NCBI GenBank assembly: GCA_027619145.1
Contig: JAQCGA010000071.1
Coordinates: 1-11,284 of the forward strand
DNA from: a bacterium
Lineage (GTDB): Bacteria > Latescibacterota > UBA2968 > GCA-2709665
Length of the DNA: 11,284 nt
Reading direction: 5' to 3'
Shown: in pieces, positions 1-6,753 of the stretch
How positions within the stretch are numbered: the first letter of the stretch is position 1
How the letters are laid out: every line of letters begins with the position of its first letter
Position numbers and translations under genes: made by a program
Notes under the pieces: generated by a model
The model's database searches: none
What the model was told of the DNA's origin: nothing
Seen by the model: only the letters and a program-made list of their open reading frames with translations

Positions 1-817
1 CCAGGCCAGACCCATTGATCAACTGCACCCCTTCGAGCCGTTCCCGGTTCTCCTCCAACAGCCTGTAATTCGCATCCGACGAGTCCGTCTCCCGGCACAG
101 CACCACAGTCGTCTCATTCACGAACCGGCATAGATCATCTACGTGCCCATGCGTATCGTCTCCTACAATTCCTTTACCCAGCCAGATCACCTGCTTTGTA
201 CCCAGGAAATCCCGCAGTGCAGCCTCCACCTCTACCCGCGACATACCGGGATTCCGCACCTGCACCTCCGGGTCCAGCAAACATTCCTCTGTCGTCAATA
301 ATGCACCCCGCCCATTCCCATCTACCGCCCCACCCTCCAGCACAAACCGACGACCGTCCACCGCAGCGGGAAAAACACGCAACCCCATCTTCTTCGCAAC
401 AGCTCTTGCAACCCCATCGTCCAGCTTCCAATCCGGGTACTTTGCCCAGGCATTGAACTGAAAATCCACCACCGCCACCTCGGACCGTGTGCCTTCTTTA
501 CGCACAAAAATCGGCCCAAAGTCCCGTGTCCACCCCCGGTTCGTCCGCATCCGAAAAAAACCCACCCGGGTAAGGTCCACCCCCGTTCGAACCAGAATTC
601 TGCGTGCCCGATCCTCGTGTGCTTTCGAATTCACCAGAATGTGCACCTGCTCACTCTCTACCAGCTTCCGAACAATCTCCCCATACACCCAGTACACCGG
701 TATCATCTTGCCCGGCCAGTCGCCCCCGTTGTGCGGCCATGCAATCCATGTGGCCGCATGCGGTGCCCACTCTGCCGGCATCAAAAACCCCAGCGAATCC
801 GGTGTTTCCCCAGCCAT
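1..817 (-). CDS. aguA: Agmatine deiminase (C-terminus cut by window edge)
   Basis: Converts agmatine to N-carbamoylputrescine and ammonia, the second step from arginine to putrescine in the cytoplasm. I read 272 residues in one uninterrupted frame to the window edge. Family motifs in order are WPHNGGDWPGK (27-37), WTRDFGP (96-102), the EGG substrate loop (161-163) and GDDTHGHVDD (219-228), which carries the His225/Asp227 pair of the guanidino-modifying superfamily. The catalytic Cys lies near the C-terminus in this family (usually about 340-370 residues) and falls outside the window. The ATG at 817 was chosen because an AGGAGA-type site lies about 7-12 nt upstream and the protein then opens with the usual FLMPAEW-like segment. 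It is the last gene of the polyamine operon, 111 bp after aguB, and that gap holds a palindromic repeat. Peptidylarginine deiminase is the wider family; neighbouring aguB and pdaD make agmatine the likely substrate. Confidence 0.95.
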   Translation of the reverse strand, partial: MAGETPDSLGFLMPAEWAPHAATWIAWPHNGGDWPGKMIPVYWVYGEIVRKLVESEQVHILVNSKAHEDRARRILVRTGVDLTRVGFFRMRTNRGWTRDFGPIFVRKEGTRSEVAVVDFQFNAWAKYPDWKLDDGVARAVAKKMGLRVFPAAVDGRRFVLEGGAVDGNGRGALLTTEECLLDPEVQVRNPGMSRVEVEAALRDFLGTKQVIWLGKGIVGDDTHGHVDDLCRFVNETTVVLCRETDSSDANYRLLEENRERLEGVQLINGSGL

Positions 818-836
818 TCCATCATCTCCTAAAAAA

Positions 837-921
837 GACCGGGCGAACACAAGGTTCGCCCCTACAACAAAACCCTGTACATCCCCCGGTTTCCCTTTGC
901 GTCTTTGCGCCTTTGCGTGAG
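837..921 (+). repeat. Dispersed palindromic intergenic repeat, copy A
   Basis: This fills most of the gap between aguB and aguA. A perfect 8-bp inverted repeat (GGGCGAAC 841-848 with GTTCGCCC 854-861, loop ACAAG) is followed by CCTACA, an AAAACCCTG segment, CCCGGTTTCCC and three TTTGCG units at 896, 904 and 912 (period 8). The same architecture occurs at 8131-8212 and 8222-8304. The inner stem pairs are AA/TT here and GC/GC at 8139, so pairing is kept although the bases differ. All copies have the same orientation on the plus strand, although this one lies in a minus-strand transcript. Similar GGGCG...CGCCCCTAC elements are common in environmental bacterial genomes, from general knowledge. 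Confidence 0.8.
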
Positions 922-928
922 ACCGCCT

Positions 929-1819
929 TTACCTCGGCTCCACATCCAGGAACCTCTGATCCATTCCTCCATACGCATCAATACGCCGATCCCTCAAAAA
1001 CGGCCAGTTGCGCCGCACCGTTTCAATCCGCCCTGGGTCTATTTCACCCAACAAAATCTCTTCTTCGCTTTCCGATGCCTCCGCTATAATCATGCCCTGT
1101 GGGTCCGCCAGAAACGAAGAACCCCAGAACTCAATCCCGGCACCCCCTTCAGGCGGAACCTCGTGGCCCACCCGGTTCGCGGCGGCCACGTACACTCCGT
1201 TGGCAATAGCATGTCCCCGCTGCACCGTCTGCCAGGAAGATTGTTGAGCCTCCCCATGCTCCACTTTCTCATGCGGATGCCAGCCAATAGCTGTTGGATA
1301 GAACAGCACGCTCGCCCCCTGTAATGCCGTCAACCGTGCCCCTTCCGGGTACCACTGATCCCAACAGATCAACGTACCAATTCGTCCAAACTTCGTATCA
1401 AACGCCCGGAAACCCAGGTCTCCTGGCGTAAAATAAAACTTCTCGTAATACGCCGGATCGTCCGGGATATGCATCTTACGATACAGTCCAACAATCTCAC
1501 CATTCGCATCAATCACCACCGCACTGTTATGATACAGCCCGGGTGCCCGCCGCTCGAATAGCGGCACAATCACTACCACGCCCTCGCTCTTTGCCACCTT
1601 CGCCATCGTCTTTGTACTCGGCCCCGGCACAGACTCCGCCAAATCGAACCGATCCGCATCCTCCACCTGGCAGAAATACTGCGAACAGAACAACTCCTGC
1701 AAACAGATCACCTGTGCGCCCGCCCGGGCCGCTTCTTCCACCTTTGCCACCGCCCGATCCCGATTCTCGTTCGCATTCGGCCCGCAGGCCAGTTGGATCA
1801 ACCCTGCAACAAACTTCAT
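929..1819 (-). CDS. aguB: N-carbamoylputrescine amidase
   Basis: A 296-residue carbon-nitrogen (nitrilase superfamily) hydrolase predicted to split N-carbamoylputrescine into putrescine, CO2 and ammonia. The catalytic triad is visible: Glu42 in CLQELFCSQYF, Lys115 in YRKMHIPDD and Cys152 in TLICWDQWYPEGAR. YYEKFYFTPGD (124-134) and the C-terminal WPFLRDRRIDAYG (272-284) are typical of plant and bacterial N-carbamoylputrescine amidases, and the length matches the family. The ATG at 1819 follows GAGGGGCGTTT, a good ribosome-binding site. The gene lies between the deoxyhypusine-synthase homologue and agmatine deiminase on the same strand, which makes the substrate assignment strong. A perfect hairpin (1840-1863) sits just upstream and may adjust translation or mRNA stability. 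Confidence 0.95.
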   Translation of the reverse strand: MKFVAGLIQLACGPNANENRDRAVAKVEEAARAGAQVICLQELFCSQYFCQVEDADRFDLAESVPGPSTKTMAKVAKSEGVVVIVPLFERRAPGLYHNSAVVIDANGEIVGLYRKMHIPDDPAYYEKFYFTPGDLGFRAFDTKFGRIGTLICWDQWYPEGARLTALQGASVLFYPTAIGWHPHEKVEHGEAQQSSWQTVQRGHAIANGVYVAAANRVGHEVPPEGGAGIEFWGSSFLADPQGMIIAEASESEEEILLGEIDPGRIETVRRNWPFLRDRRIDAYGGMDQRFLDVEPR

Positions 1820-1839
1820 AAACGCCCCTCAAAATCAAA

Positions 1840-1863
1840 GGCGTCGGCCGCTGGGCCGACGCC
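1840..1863 (-). terminator. Intercistronic perfect hairpin, possible attenuator
   Basis: GGCGTCGGCC (1840-1849) and GGCCGACGCC (1854-1863) form a perfect 10-bp GC-rich stem with a 4-nt loop. It lies in the 52-bp gap between the stop of the deoxyhypusine-synthase homologue and the start of aguB. On the minus strand the hairpin is followed by TTTGATTTTG, an interrupted T tract, so it could act as a partial terminator or as a 3' stabilising structure inside the operon. The T run is weaker than at the terminator near 3790, so full termination is doubtful. It could also be a separate palindromic repeat family; no second copy is visible in the window. Confidence 0.55.
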
Positions 1864-1871
1864 CGAATGCG

Positions 1872-2996
1872 TCAAGATTCTTCCTGCCGGGCCAGATAAT
1901 CCTCAGAAAGCACCCGCATCAATTCCTCCCGCCGGTCATACAACCGGCGCAACGGCCGCCCTTTATGTCGTTCCAGAGCATACGCCGTGAGTAGCGGCAA
2001 CGCAATGGTTGTATCGCAATAACATACCACCGCATCCGGTAGCCGCGACGGGTCCACCTTACCCCAACTCACCGCCTCACTGGGCGTGGCCCCCGAAAGC
2101 CCACCCGTATCCGGCCGGGCATCTGTGATCTGCACAAAATAATCGTGCCCTTTTTCGTCCAGCCCCAGCACTTCCTGAATCTGCGGCTCGGTCTGAAGTA
2201 TAAAATTCTTCGGCGAACCACCGCCCAGAATCAACACCGCACTCTTTCCACCCGATTTTTTGGCTTCATACACGAACGACGCCGTCTCATTCACATCAAT
2301 CGACGGATTCAACCGCAACCGGTTTCCACGCAGCTCTTCTGCGGCCACATTCATGCCAATGGAGCTATCTCCCGGACTCGATGTATAAATGGGCACCCCA
2401 CAAACATGGGCCGCAGCCGCCAAACTCTTACCTTTCAGCCCCAACGCATCTGCCCGCTCCTGAACGTACTTCCCAATTAGATAGTGGAACTCCGCCGTGC
2501 CCATTTCTCGCTGGAACGCCTCTCCCCGGATCATCTCTCGGAAAAACGCATCCGTATCCAGCAATACCCGGTAGTCGAATACAATATCGTAAATCCGCAC
2601 CACACCTTCCTCACGCAACCGTACATCATCCGTAAACGGACTGCCCTGGTGCATGTCCAACCCCAGACCAAAATGCGCGTCGTGATACAGATTGGCACCC
2701 GTGCTCACCATCCAATCCACCATACCGGCTTCCAGCAACGGAATCAAACAGCTCATCCCCAGGCCGGCTGGCGTCAGCGCACCCGTCAGGCTTACACCCA
2801 CCGTCACATCCGGCTCCAGCATCCGATCCACAAACAACCGACACGCCTCGCGCAACCGGGCACCGTTATAGGCCAGAAACGCCTGATCTACCAGGTCCGC
2901 AGCCGAAATCCCCCCCGTCAGCTTCCGGGGCGCAATTTCCCTGCCCGGACCGGCTACCTCAACAGCAGAATCCGCATGTTTCTTCCCGTCCGACAA
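1872..2996 (-). CDS. Deoxyhypusine synthase-like protein (putative homospermidine synthase)
   Basis: NAD-dependent aminobutyl transferase of the deoxyhypusine synthase family, 374 residues from the start chosen here. Hallmarks are [14 protein letters not shown] (42-55), [13 protein letters not shown] (66-78), STGANLYHD (98-106), the lysine that carries the aminobutyl group in GGGSPKNF (Lys263), and [12 protein letters not shown] (302-313). Bacteria lack eIF5A, the substrate of the eukaryotic and archaeal enzyme. A cyanobacterial homologue (Anabaena SpeY) makes homospermidine, which I infer here because the rest of the operon makes putrescine. No ATG precedes the conserved core, so the start is non-ATG. 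The TTG at 2996 has AAGGA with 7-nt spacing; a TTG at 3032 would add 12 residues but has a poor ribosome-binding site. It is the second gene of the operon. Spermidine synthesis from another aminobutyl donor is an alternative product. Confidence 0.9.
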   Translation of the reverse strand: MSDGKKHADSAVEVAGPGREIAPRKLTGGISAADLVDQAFLAYNGARLREACRLFVDRMLEPDVTVGVSLTGALTPAGLGMSCLIPLLEAGMVDWMVSTGANLYHDAHFGLGLDMHQGSPFTDDVRLREEGVVRIYDIVFDYRVLLDTDAFFREMIRGEAFQREMGTAEFHYLIGKYVQERADALGLKGKSLAAAAHVCGVPIYTSSPGDSSIGMNVAAEELRGNRLRLNPSIDVNETASFVYEAKKSGGKSAVLILGGGSPKNFILQTEPQIQEVLGLDEKGHDYFVQITDARPDTGGLSGATPSEAVSWGKVDPSRLPDAVVCYCDTTIALPLLTAYALERHKGRPLRRLYDRREELMRVLSEDYLARQEES

Positions 2997-3095
2997 AACA
3001 CTTTCCTTTCTCAAAACAGCTCCGGCCTGCAATGCCCTGTTTCAAACAGTAGAGAATCTTCTGTTTCCAGGCACCCGAAGCCAGCTTTCGCGCAC

Positions 3096-3683
3096 CTACG
3101 GAAGCAGGATCGCCCCCGTTACCACCGTTCGCCAGAGCCCCCGCCGGTCCCCCACGGCACTCTGGGTAATATGTTGTGTTTTCACAATCAAGCCACTGAT
3201 CTTCCAGAGATCTTCTTTTTCATCCCAGTTACTAAGCGGATCAAACTCCAGGCCCAGGCTCGTGGCCAGCATTTCTGCCGCCAGATCTTCGGCAAATTCA
3301 CCGGCCTGCTTGTTTGTCTCTCCATAACTGTGATGCTCAGAAAGATACCCGTATCGACTTCTGTCTTTGGGAATTGCAACACCCACCGAAGCAGCGATCA
3401 GCCGGTTCGGTTCATTGGTGGCGCTTTCGCTCAAAACGGCAAATACAATCTGTCCGTCCGAAAGCTCTTTCAGCCCTTCTTTCCGGCTGATAATTCGACA
3501 GTGTGGCGGGAAAATACTGGATACGCGTACGAGGTTAAACTGGGCAATATCGGCTTTTCGCAAAGCCAGCTCAAAACTGCTCAACTTCGCCTCGTGTGTA
3601 CCTACCCCCCGAACCAGAAACATCCTTGAAGGAACAAACATCGGCCTGAACTCTCCCTCTAAAAATTCACGTTGATTTGTCAA
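3096..3683 (-). CDS. pdaD: Pyruvoyl-dependent arginine decarboxylase
   Basis: Decarboxylates arginine to agmatine, the first step of the pathway. The 195-residue proenzyme should cut itself between Ser55 and Ser56 in LVRVSSIFPP (51-60), giving an alpha chain whose new N-terminus becomes the pyruvoyl cofactor. This Ser-Ser-Ile site and the following proline pair are family hallmarks. NEPNRLIAASVGVAIPKD (90-107) and GYLSEHH (112-118), with a likely proton-donor Glu116, also match the family. The length fits bacterial members; the archaeal enzymes are slightly shorter. The TTG at 3683 is chosen for GAGG with 7-nt-range spacing; an ATG at 3641 preceded by a purine-rich stretch is a real alternative and would remove 14 residues. 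It is the first gene of the polyamine operon, with about 100 bp or more to the deoxyhypusine-synthase homologue at its preferred start. Confidence 0.93.
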   Translation of the reverse strand: MTNQREFLEGEFRPMFVPSRMFLVRGVGTHEAKLSSFELALRKADIAQFNLVRVSSIFPPHCRIISRKEGLKELSDGQIVFAVLSESATNEPNRLIAASVGVAIPKDRSRYGYLSEHHSYGETNKQAGEFAEDLAAEMLATSLGLEFDPLSNWDEKEDLWKISGLIVKTQHITQSAVGDRRGLWRTVVTGAILLP

Positions 3684-3724
3684 AACACATCCTCAGCCAT
3701 CTAACACTCTGCACGAGCACAAAG

Positions 3725-3752
3725 AAAATAACATATTGCATCATCATAGCAA
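3725..3752 (-). promoter_or_regulatory. Weak candidate promoter of the polyamine operon
   Basis: On the minus strand TTGCTA (3747-3752) and TATTTT (3725-3730) are separated by 16 nt, each matching four of six consensus positions of a sigma70-type promoter. They lie about 40 nt upstream of the pdaD start, in the only gap before the operon, and downstream of the slyD terminator, so a promoter is expected here. A TATGAT hexamer overlaps the -35 box and could be an alternative -10 with no clear partner. TTGC/GCAA forms a short inverted repeat over the -35 region that might be an operator. Confidence 0.3.
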
Positions 3753-3781
3753 GGTTTTTTCCTGCTCACTGGCTCAATAAT

Positions 3782-3816
3782 AAAAAAATGAACCCGACGA
3801 TTTTATCGCCGGGTTC
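3782..3816 (-). terminator. Rho-independent terminator of slyD
   Basis: On the minus strand a 12-bp stem (arms 3805-3816 and 3790-3801) is followed at once by a run of about seven T (3782-3788). The loop is three bases. One position is G-U in the minus-strand RNA but an A-C mismatch on the other strand, which together with the T tract fixes the orientation. It lies about 30 bp after the slyD stop codon and separates slyD from the polyamine operon. Confidence 0.9.
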
Positions 3817-3846
3817 ACAATCATCACCTGTACGCAACCAAAACCA

Positions 3847-4329
3847 TCAGTGGTGATGCCCACCTGGACCGTGTACATGCCCGTGCTCCAATTCTTCACC
3901 TGTAGCATCCCGCACTTCCACAATCGTCACATCAAAATGTAGCGTTTCTCCGGCCAGCGGGTGATTGCCGTCAATGGTCACTTCATCTCCTTCAACCTCA
4001 ACCACCGTCACAACATGTTCCCCCTGGTCGCTCTGTGCGCGAAATTGCATGCCCACATCCAGATCTTCCACACCCTGGAACCGGTCTTTCGGAACCGTCT
4101 GCATCAAGGAGTCATCTCGTGCGCCGTACCCTTCTTCTGGAGACACCGCCACCTGGATCTGTTCGCCCGAAGACTTTCCTTCCAATGCGGATTCCAAGCC
4201 AGGAATAATGCTACCGGAACCGTGGATATAGGCCAGAGGCTCCCGGCCATCCGACGTATCCAGCACTTCTCCTTCTCCGTTGGTCAGCGTATACTCCATC
4301 GCAACCACCTTGTCTTTTTCTACCTGCAT
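3847..4329 (-). CDS. slyD: SlyD-like FKBP-type peptidyl-prolyl isomerase
   Basis: A 160-residue cytoplasmic cis-trans prolyl isomerase and probable chaperone. The FKBP halves surround an inserted chaperone flap (about residues 70-125), as in SlyD. Likely prolyl-pocket residues are Tyr13, Ile42-Pro43 in GSIIPGLE, Tyr68 in EEGYGA and Phe132 in LHFDV. NHPLAGETLHFDV (122-134) is a SlyD signature. The tail HGHVHGPGGHHH has six His in the last 12 residues, a short version of the metal-binding tail that in SlyD binds nickel and serves hydrogenase maturation; no hydrogenase genes are in the window. The ATG at 4329 follows AAAGGAG with about 6-nt spacing. It is separated from the aminotransferase by about 230 bp and ends at a strong terminator, so it is probably transcribed alone. 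Confidence 0.93.
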   Translation of the reverse strand: MQVEKDKVVAMEYTLTNGEGEVLDTSDGREPLAYIHGSGSIIPGLESALEGKSSGEQIQVAVSPEEGYGARDDSLMQTVPKDRFQGVEDLDVGMQFRAQSDQGEHVVTVVEVEGDEVTIDGNHPLAGETLHFDVTIVEVRDATGEELEHGHVHGPGGHHH

Positions 4330-4560
4330 ATCAAACTCCTTTCAGGAAAATTGGCCACCACAGCAATCAGGAAGTATCATCACCTTGAGAAATCGCAGGC
4401 TTTCTTCACTCAAAGATGACAGCCTCCGTTATGCGGCAATGAACCGGTTAACATCGAACCCTTCACCTTCCGCCATTGGTACAACCTGCGCTTCATGCAC
4501 TATTTCAAAATACTCATTCCGCCTGCAAAAATGAAACGGGCCGCATGGAGCGTCCTTATC
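4330..4560. other. Gap between the aminotransferase gene and slyD
   Basis: This 231-bp gap should hold the slyD promoter, but I see no convincing -35/-10 pair. TTGAG and CTCAA form a spaced inverted repeat about 70 nt upstream of slyD. In the same frame as the aminotransferase gene, the minus strand stays open after its TGA for 43 codons to a TAA at 4429-4431. The reading ends in VVPMAEGEGFDVNRFIAA and looks protein-like, but has no good start or ribosome-binding site. No tRNA or clear terminator was found. Confidence 0.4.
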
Positions 4561-5673
4561 TCAAATCGTGCGAATCACATCTCTCAAAACCTCGGCAAAT
4601 AATTGCCGCTCTGGTGCTTTTCCCACAGTCACACGGAAACACCGATCCAGCGGAGGCGCACCCGGCTTCCGCACGAACACTCCCCGGTCCTGCAACCGGT
4701 TTAAAATCGTCATTGCACGGTCTACGTGGCCTGCATCAAACGAAACAAAATTGGTTGCCGAAGGCAACGTGGGCATCCCCAGTTCTTCGCCCAACTGTTC
4801 ATACTCCTGCCGCCCTTCTGCCACAGACGCCACAACTGAAAAAACAAATGCCGGATCGTTCAGCGAGGCCAGCGCCCCAATCTGTGCGATCCGGTTCACT
4901 CCAAAATGGTGCCGCACCTTCTCAAACGCCTCAACAATTTCGGCCGCAGCAATCGCATACCCCACGCGAGCCCCAGCCATTCCGTGCGCCTTGGAAAACG
5001 TGCGCATCCGGATCACACGTGGGTCAGCCCACACCATAGGCGGCGCCACTTCTTCCGGTGCAAACTCAATATAGGCCTCATCCAGAATCAGCAAACATCC
5101 CACAGGCAACTGGTCCACCAGCCCCACAACCTCTGCCGCAGTACACCAGGTCCCCGCCGGATTGTCCGGATTGGCCAGATACACCAGCCGTGCACCAGTC
5201 TCCTGCGCCGCCCTCGCCAGCGCGTTCAGATCGTTGCAATCTCCCCGGTAGGGCACCGTGTGGGACCGGCCCCCAAACCCACTCACATGAAAGTGAAACG
5301 TTGGGTACGACCCCTGCGACGCCACCGCCACATCTCCCGGTGCCATAAAAATGCGCGCCACCAGCCCCAACAAATCGTCAATCCCGCTCCCAATCCCAAT
5401 CCGTGCGGCCGCCACATTGTGGAATGCGGCCAACGCCTCCCGCAAATCGTAATTTTCCGGGTCATTGTACCAGGAAATCCGGTCCACCGCCTCACGCATA
5501 GCTTCTCGCGCCTTCGGTGAAATCCCAAATGCGCTCTCATTGGCACCCAGACGCACACGAAATGCTTCCCCACGGCGCCGCTCCAGCGCATCGGGCCCCA
5601 CAAAAGGCACCGTGGCCGAAAGTCCCTTCACCAACTGGGTAAATGGAAACAACTCATCTCCGGTTGCATTCAT
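4561..5673 (-). CDS. HisC-type PLP-dependent aminotransferase
   Basis: A fold type I aminotransferase (370 residues from the ATG used here), closest to histidinol-phosphate aminotransferases. Motifs: VRLGANESAFGISPK (40-54) at the N-terminus, WYNDPENYDLREAL (68-81), NPDNPAGT (168-175), LDEAYIEF (197-204), the PLP lysine in TFSKAHGMAG (Lys228), and FRVTVGK (346-352) with the carboxylate-binding Arg. The usual reaction is imidazole-acetol phosphate plus glutamate to histidinol phosphate, but HisC relatives also act on aromatic or other amino acids, and no other histidine genes are present, so the substrate is open. The ATG at 5673 is preferred to an in-frame TTG at 5682; neither has a strong ribosome-binding site. 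The HAD phosphatase gene ends about 90 bp upstream on the same strand, so co-transcription is likely. Confidence 0.85.
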   Translation of the reverse strand: MNATGDELFPFTQLVKGLSATVPFVGPDALERRRGEAFRVRLGANESAFGISPKAREAMREAVDRISWYNDPENYDLREALAAFHNVAAARIGIGSGIDDLLGLVARIFMAPGDVAVASQGSYPTFHFHVSGFGGRSHTVPYRGDCNDLNALARAAQETGARLVYLANPDNPAGTWCTAAEVVGLVDQLPVGCLLILDEAYIEFAPEEVAPPMVWADPRVIRMRTFSKAHGMAGARVGYAIAAAEIVEAFEKVRHHFGVNRIAQIGALASLNDPAFVFSVVASVAEGRQEYEQLGEELGMPTLPSATNFVSFDAGHVDRAMTILNRLQDRGVFVRKPGAPPLDRCFRVTVGKAPERQLFAEVLRDVIRTI

Positions 5674-5764
5674 ATCGGCCAATATACCTATAAAATTCGG
5701 TTCCGGTTCACAGATATACCCTACATCTCTTCACACCTGGCCACAGCGAAAAACCATCCGGTAC

Positions 5765-6409
5765 TCAGCCTTCTCCTCTTTCTTCCGGAACAGGCAACAC
5801 CCCGTTTGCACGTACAAATGCAACCAGGTCTTCGAAAGAGGTAAACACAAACCCTTGCATCCCTTCTGCACGAGCCGCATCAATATTCTCTGGCATATCG
5901 TCCAAAAACAAAATACGCTCCGCCGGAATTCCCAGCATTTGGATCGTGTGCCTATAAATTCGCCTGTCCGGCTTGGTCCACTTCAATTCGCAAGAAATAA
6001 TATGTTCATCAAAATATGTCCACCAGTCGGCGTGCTCCCGAAGATGTACCAGAATCTCCTCCGGCATGTTAGACAGAATCGCCGTCCGATACCCCGCCCG
6101 CTTCAACTGCGCCGCCCAGGCAATCACCCGCTGGTCCAGATCGCCCCAACTCAGTACATCTTCCCGAACGAGTTCTTGCACCCGAACCGCATCCGGTGAA
6201 ACCGATCCGTGTGAAAGAATTCGACCCCAGTATTCTGCTACGTCAATCACACCCCGGTCGTACTCATCCCGGTACACACGGTACATGCCAGGAAACTCCG
6301 ACGCTGATAAACCTGCCAGTTCTTGCAGCTTTGCCAGGTGGTTCCCGTTTTGTCGCCGGGTAATCACATGACCATAATCAAATAAAATGCACTCGATCTG
6401 TAAAGCCAT
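5765..6409 (-). CDS. HAD-superfamily hydrolase, probable phosphatase
   Basis: A 214-residue haloacid-dehalogenase-like hydrolase, probably a cytoplasmic small-molecule phosphatase. Motif I is LFDYGHVI with nucleophile Asp11; the usual second Asp two residues on is Gly13, as in the YihX-like FDxGxV subgroup. Motif II is ILSNMP (Ser113), motif III is KPDRRIY (Lys146), and motif IV is LFLDDMPENI (Asp170/Asp171). The helical cap lies at about residues 20-95. The ATG at 6409 follows GGAAGGATTTT. It starts about 58 nt after a good promoter (6475-6502) and precedes the HisC-type gene, perhaps as a two-gene unit. The substrate cannot be read from sequence; a sugar phosphate or the phosphate ester made by the aminotransferase are options. 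Confidence 0.88.
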   Translation of the reverse strand: MALQIECILFDYGHVITRRQNGNHLAKLQELAGLSASEFPGMYRVYRDEYDRGVIDVAEYWGRILSHGSVSPDAVRVQELVREDVLSWGDLDQRVIAWAAQLKRAGYRTAILSNMPEEILVHLREHADWWTYFDEHIISCELKWTKPDRRIYRHTIQMLGIPAERILFLDDMPENIDAARAEGMQGFVFTSFEDLVAFVRANGVLPVPEERGEG

Positions 6410-6474
6410 AAAATCCTTCCTTCTGAATTCCGGTCAACCTCCGCACCACGGGCTTCCTGTATTCCCCAACCAGA

Positions 6475-6502
6475 ATGATAAGGGTACACAATCCGCCGTC
6501 AA
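6475..6502 (-). promoter_or_regulatory. Sigma70-type promoter of the HAD gene
   Basis: On the minus strand TTGACG (6497-6502) and TATCAT (6475-6480) each match five of six consensus bases, with a 16-nt spacer. Transcription would start near 6467, leaving a leader of about 58 nt before the HAD gene ATG at 6409. Confidence 0.65.
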
Positions 6503-6637
6503 AATACAAATTTTAGTAGATCCCAAAATGAGCAATGCGAATTGATGAATGCACACGGTTTAGAGGAGAACAATTTTCAATTCATGTTCTTTTCCCACAT
6601 ACAGGACCTGCAGAACCCTCCGCTGGTTGGAAAAAAC

Positions 6638-6667
6638 TTGCATACGTTTTCGCTCCCGACGTATAAT
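6638..6667 (+). promoter_or_regulatory. Sigma70-type promoter of the 454-residue gene
   Basis: TTGCAT (6638-6643) and a perfect TATAAT (6662-6667) are separated by 18 nt. The predicted start near 6674 gives a leader of about 80 nt before the ATG at 6754. The -35 box is weak, so an activator or an additional element may help. Confidence 0.65.
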
Positions 6668-6753
6668 AGCGATACAGAATCCATACCTCACAATCAGCAA
6701 TTTCCAAAAATCCAAACGACGAACAATCACTTAACCATGAAAGGAATCTGCGC

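Larger units (their letters stand above)
6410..6753. other. Divergent intergenic region
   Basis: This 344-bp gap separates the HAD gene (minus) from the 454-residue gene (plus). It is visibly more AT-rich than its surroundings and carries a good sigma70-type promoter facing each way (6475-6502 and 6638-6667). The 135 bp between the promoters could hold shared regulator sites, but I see no clear operator. A six-codon frame (ATG at 6737) overlaps the start codon of the plus gene; it is probably incidental. No convincing gene or RNA is visible. Confidence 0.7.

Noticed and set aside
489..1324. Overlapping plus-strand open frames across aguA and aguB
   Set aside because: They are antisense to two well-identified genes, and their Pro/Arg-rich composition is typical of shadows in a C-rich strand.
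2484..3629. Long plus-strand open frame of 381 codons
   Set aside because: It lies antisense to pdaD and the deoxyhypusine-synthase homologue and the gap between them; both minus-strand genes have clear family motifs, and this frame has none.
4561..4563. In-frame TGA of the aminotransferase as a selenocysteine or readthrough codon
   Set aside because: The protein already has its complete C-terminal domain, and no stem-loop of a bacterial SECIS type was seen just after the codon.
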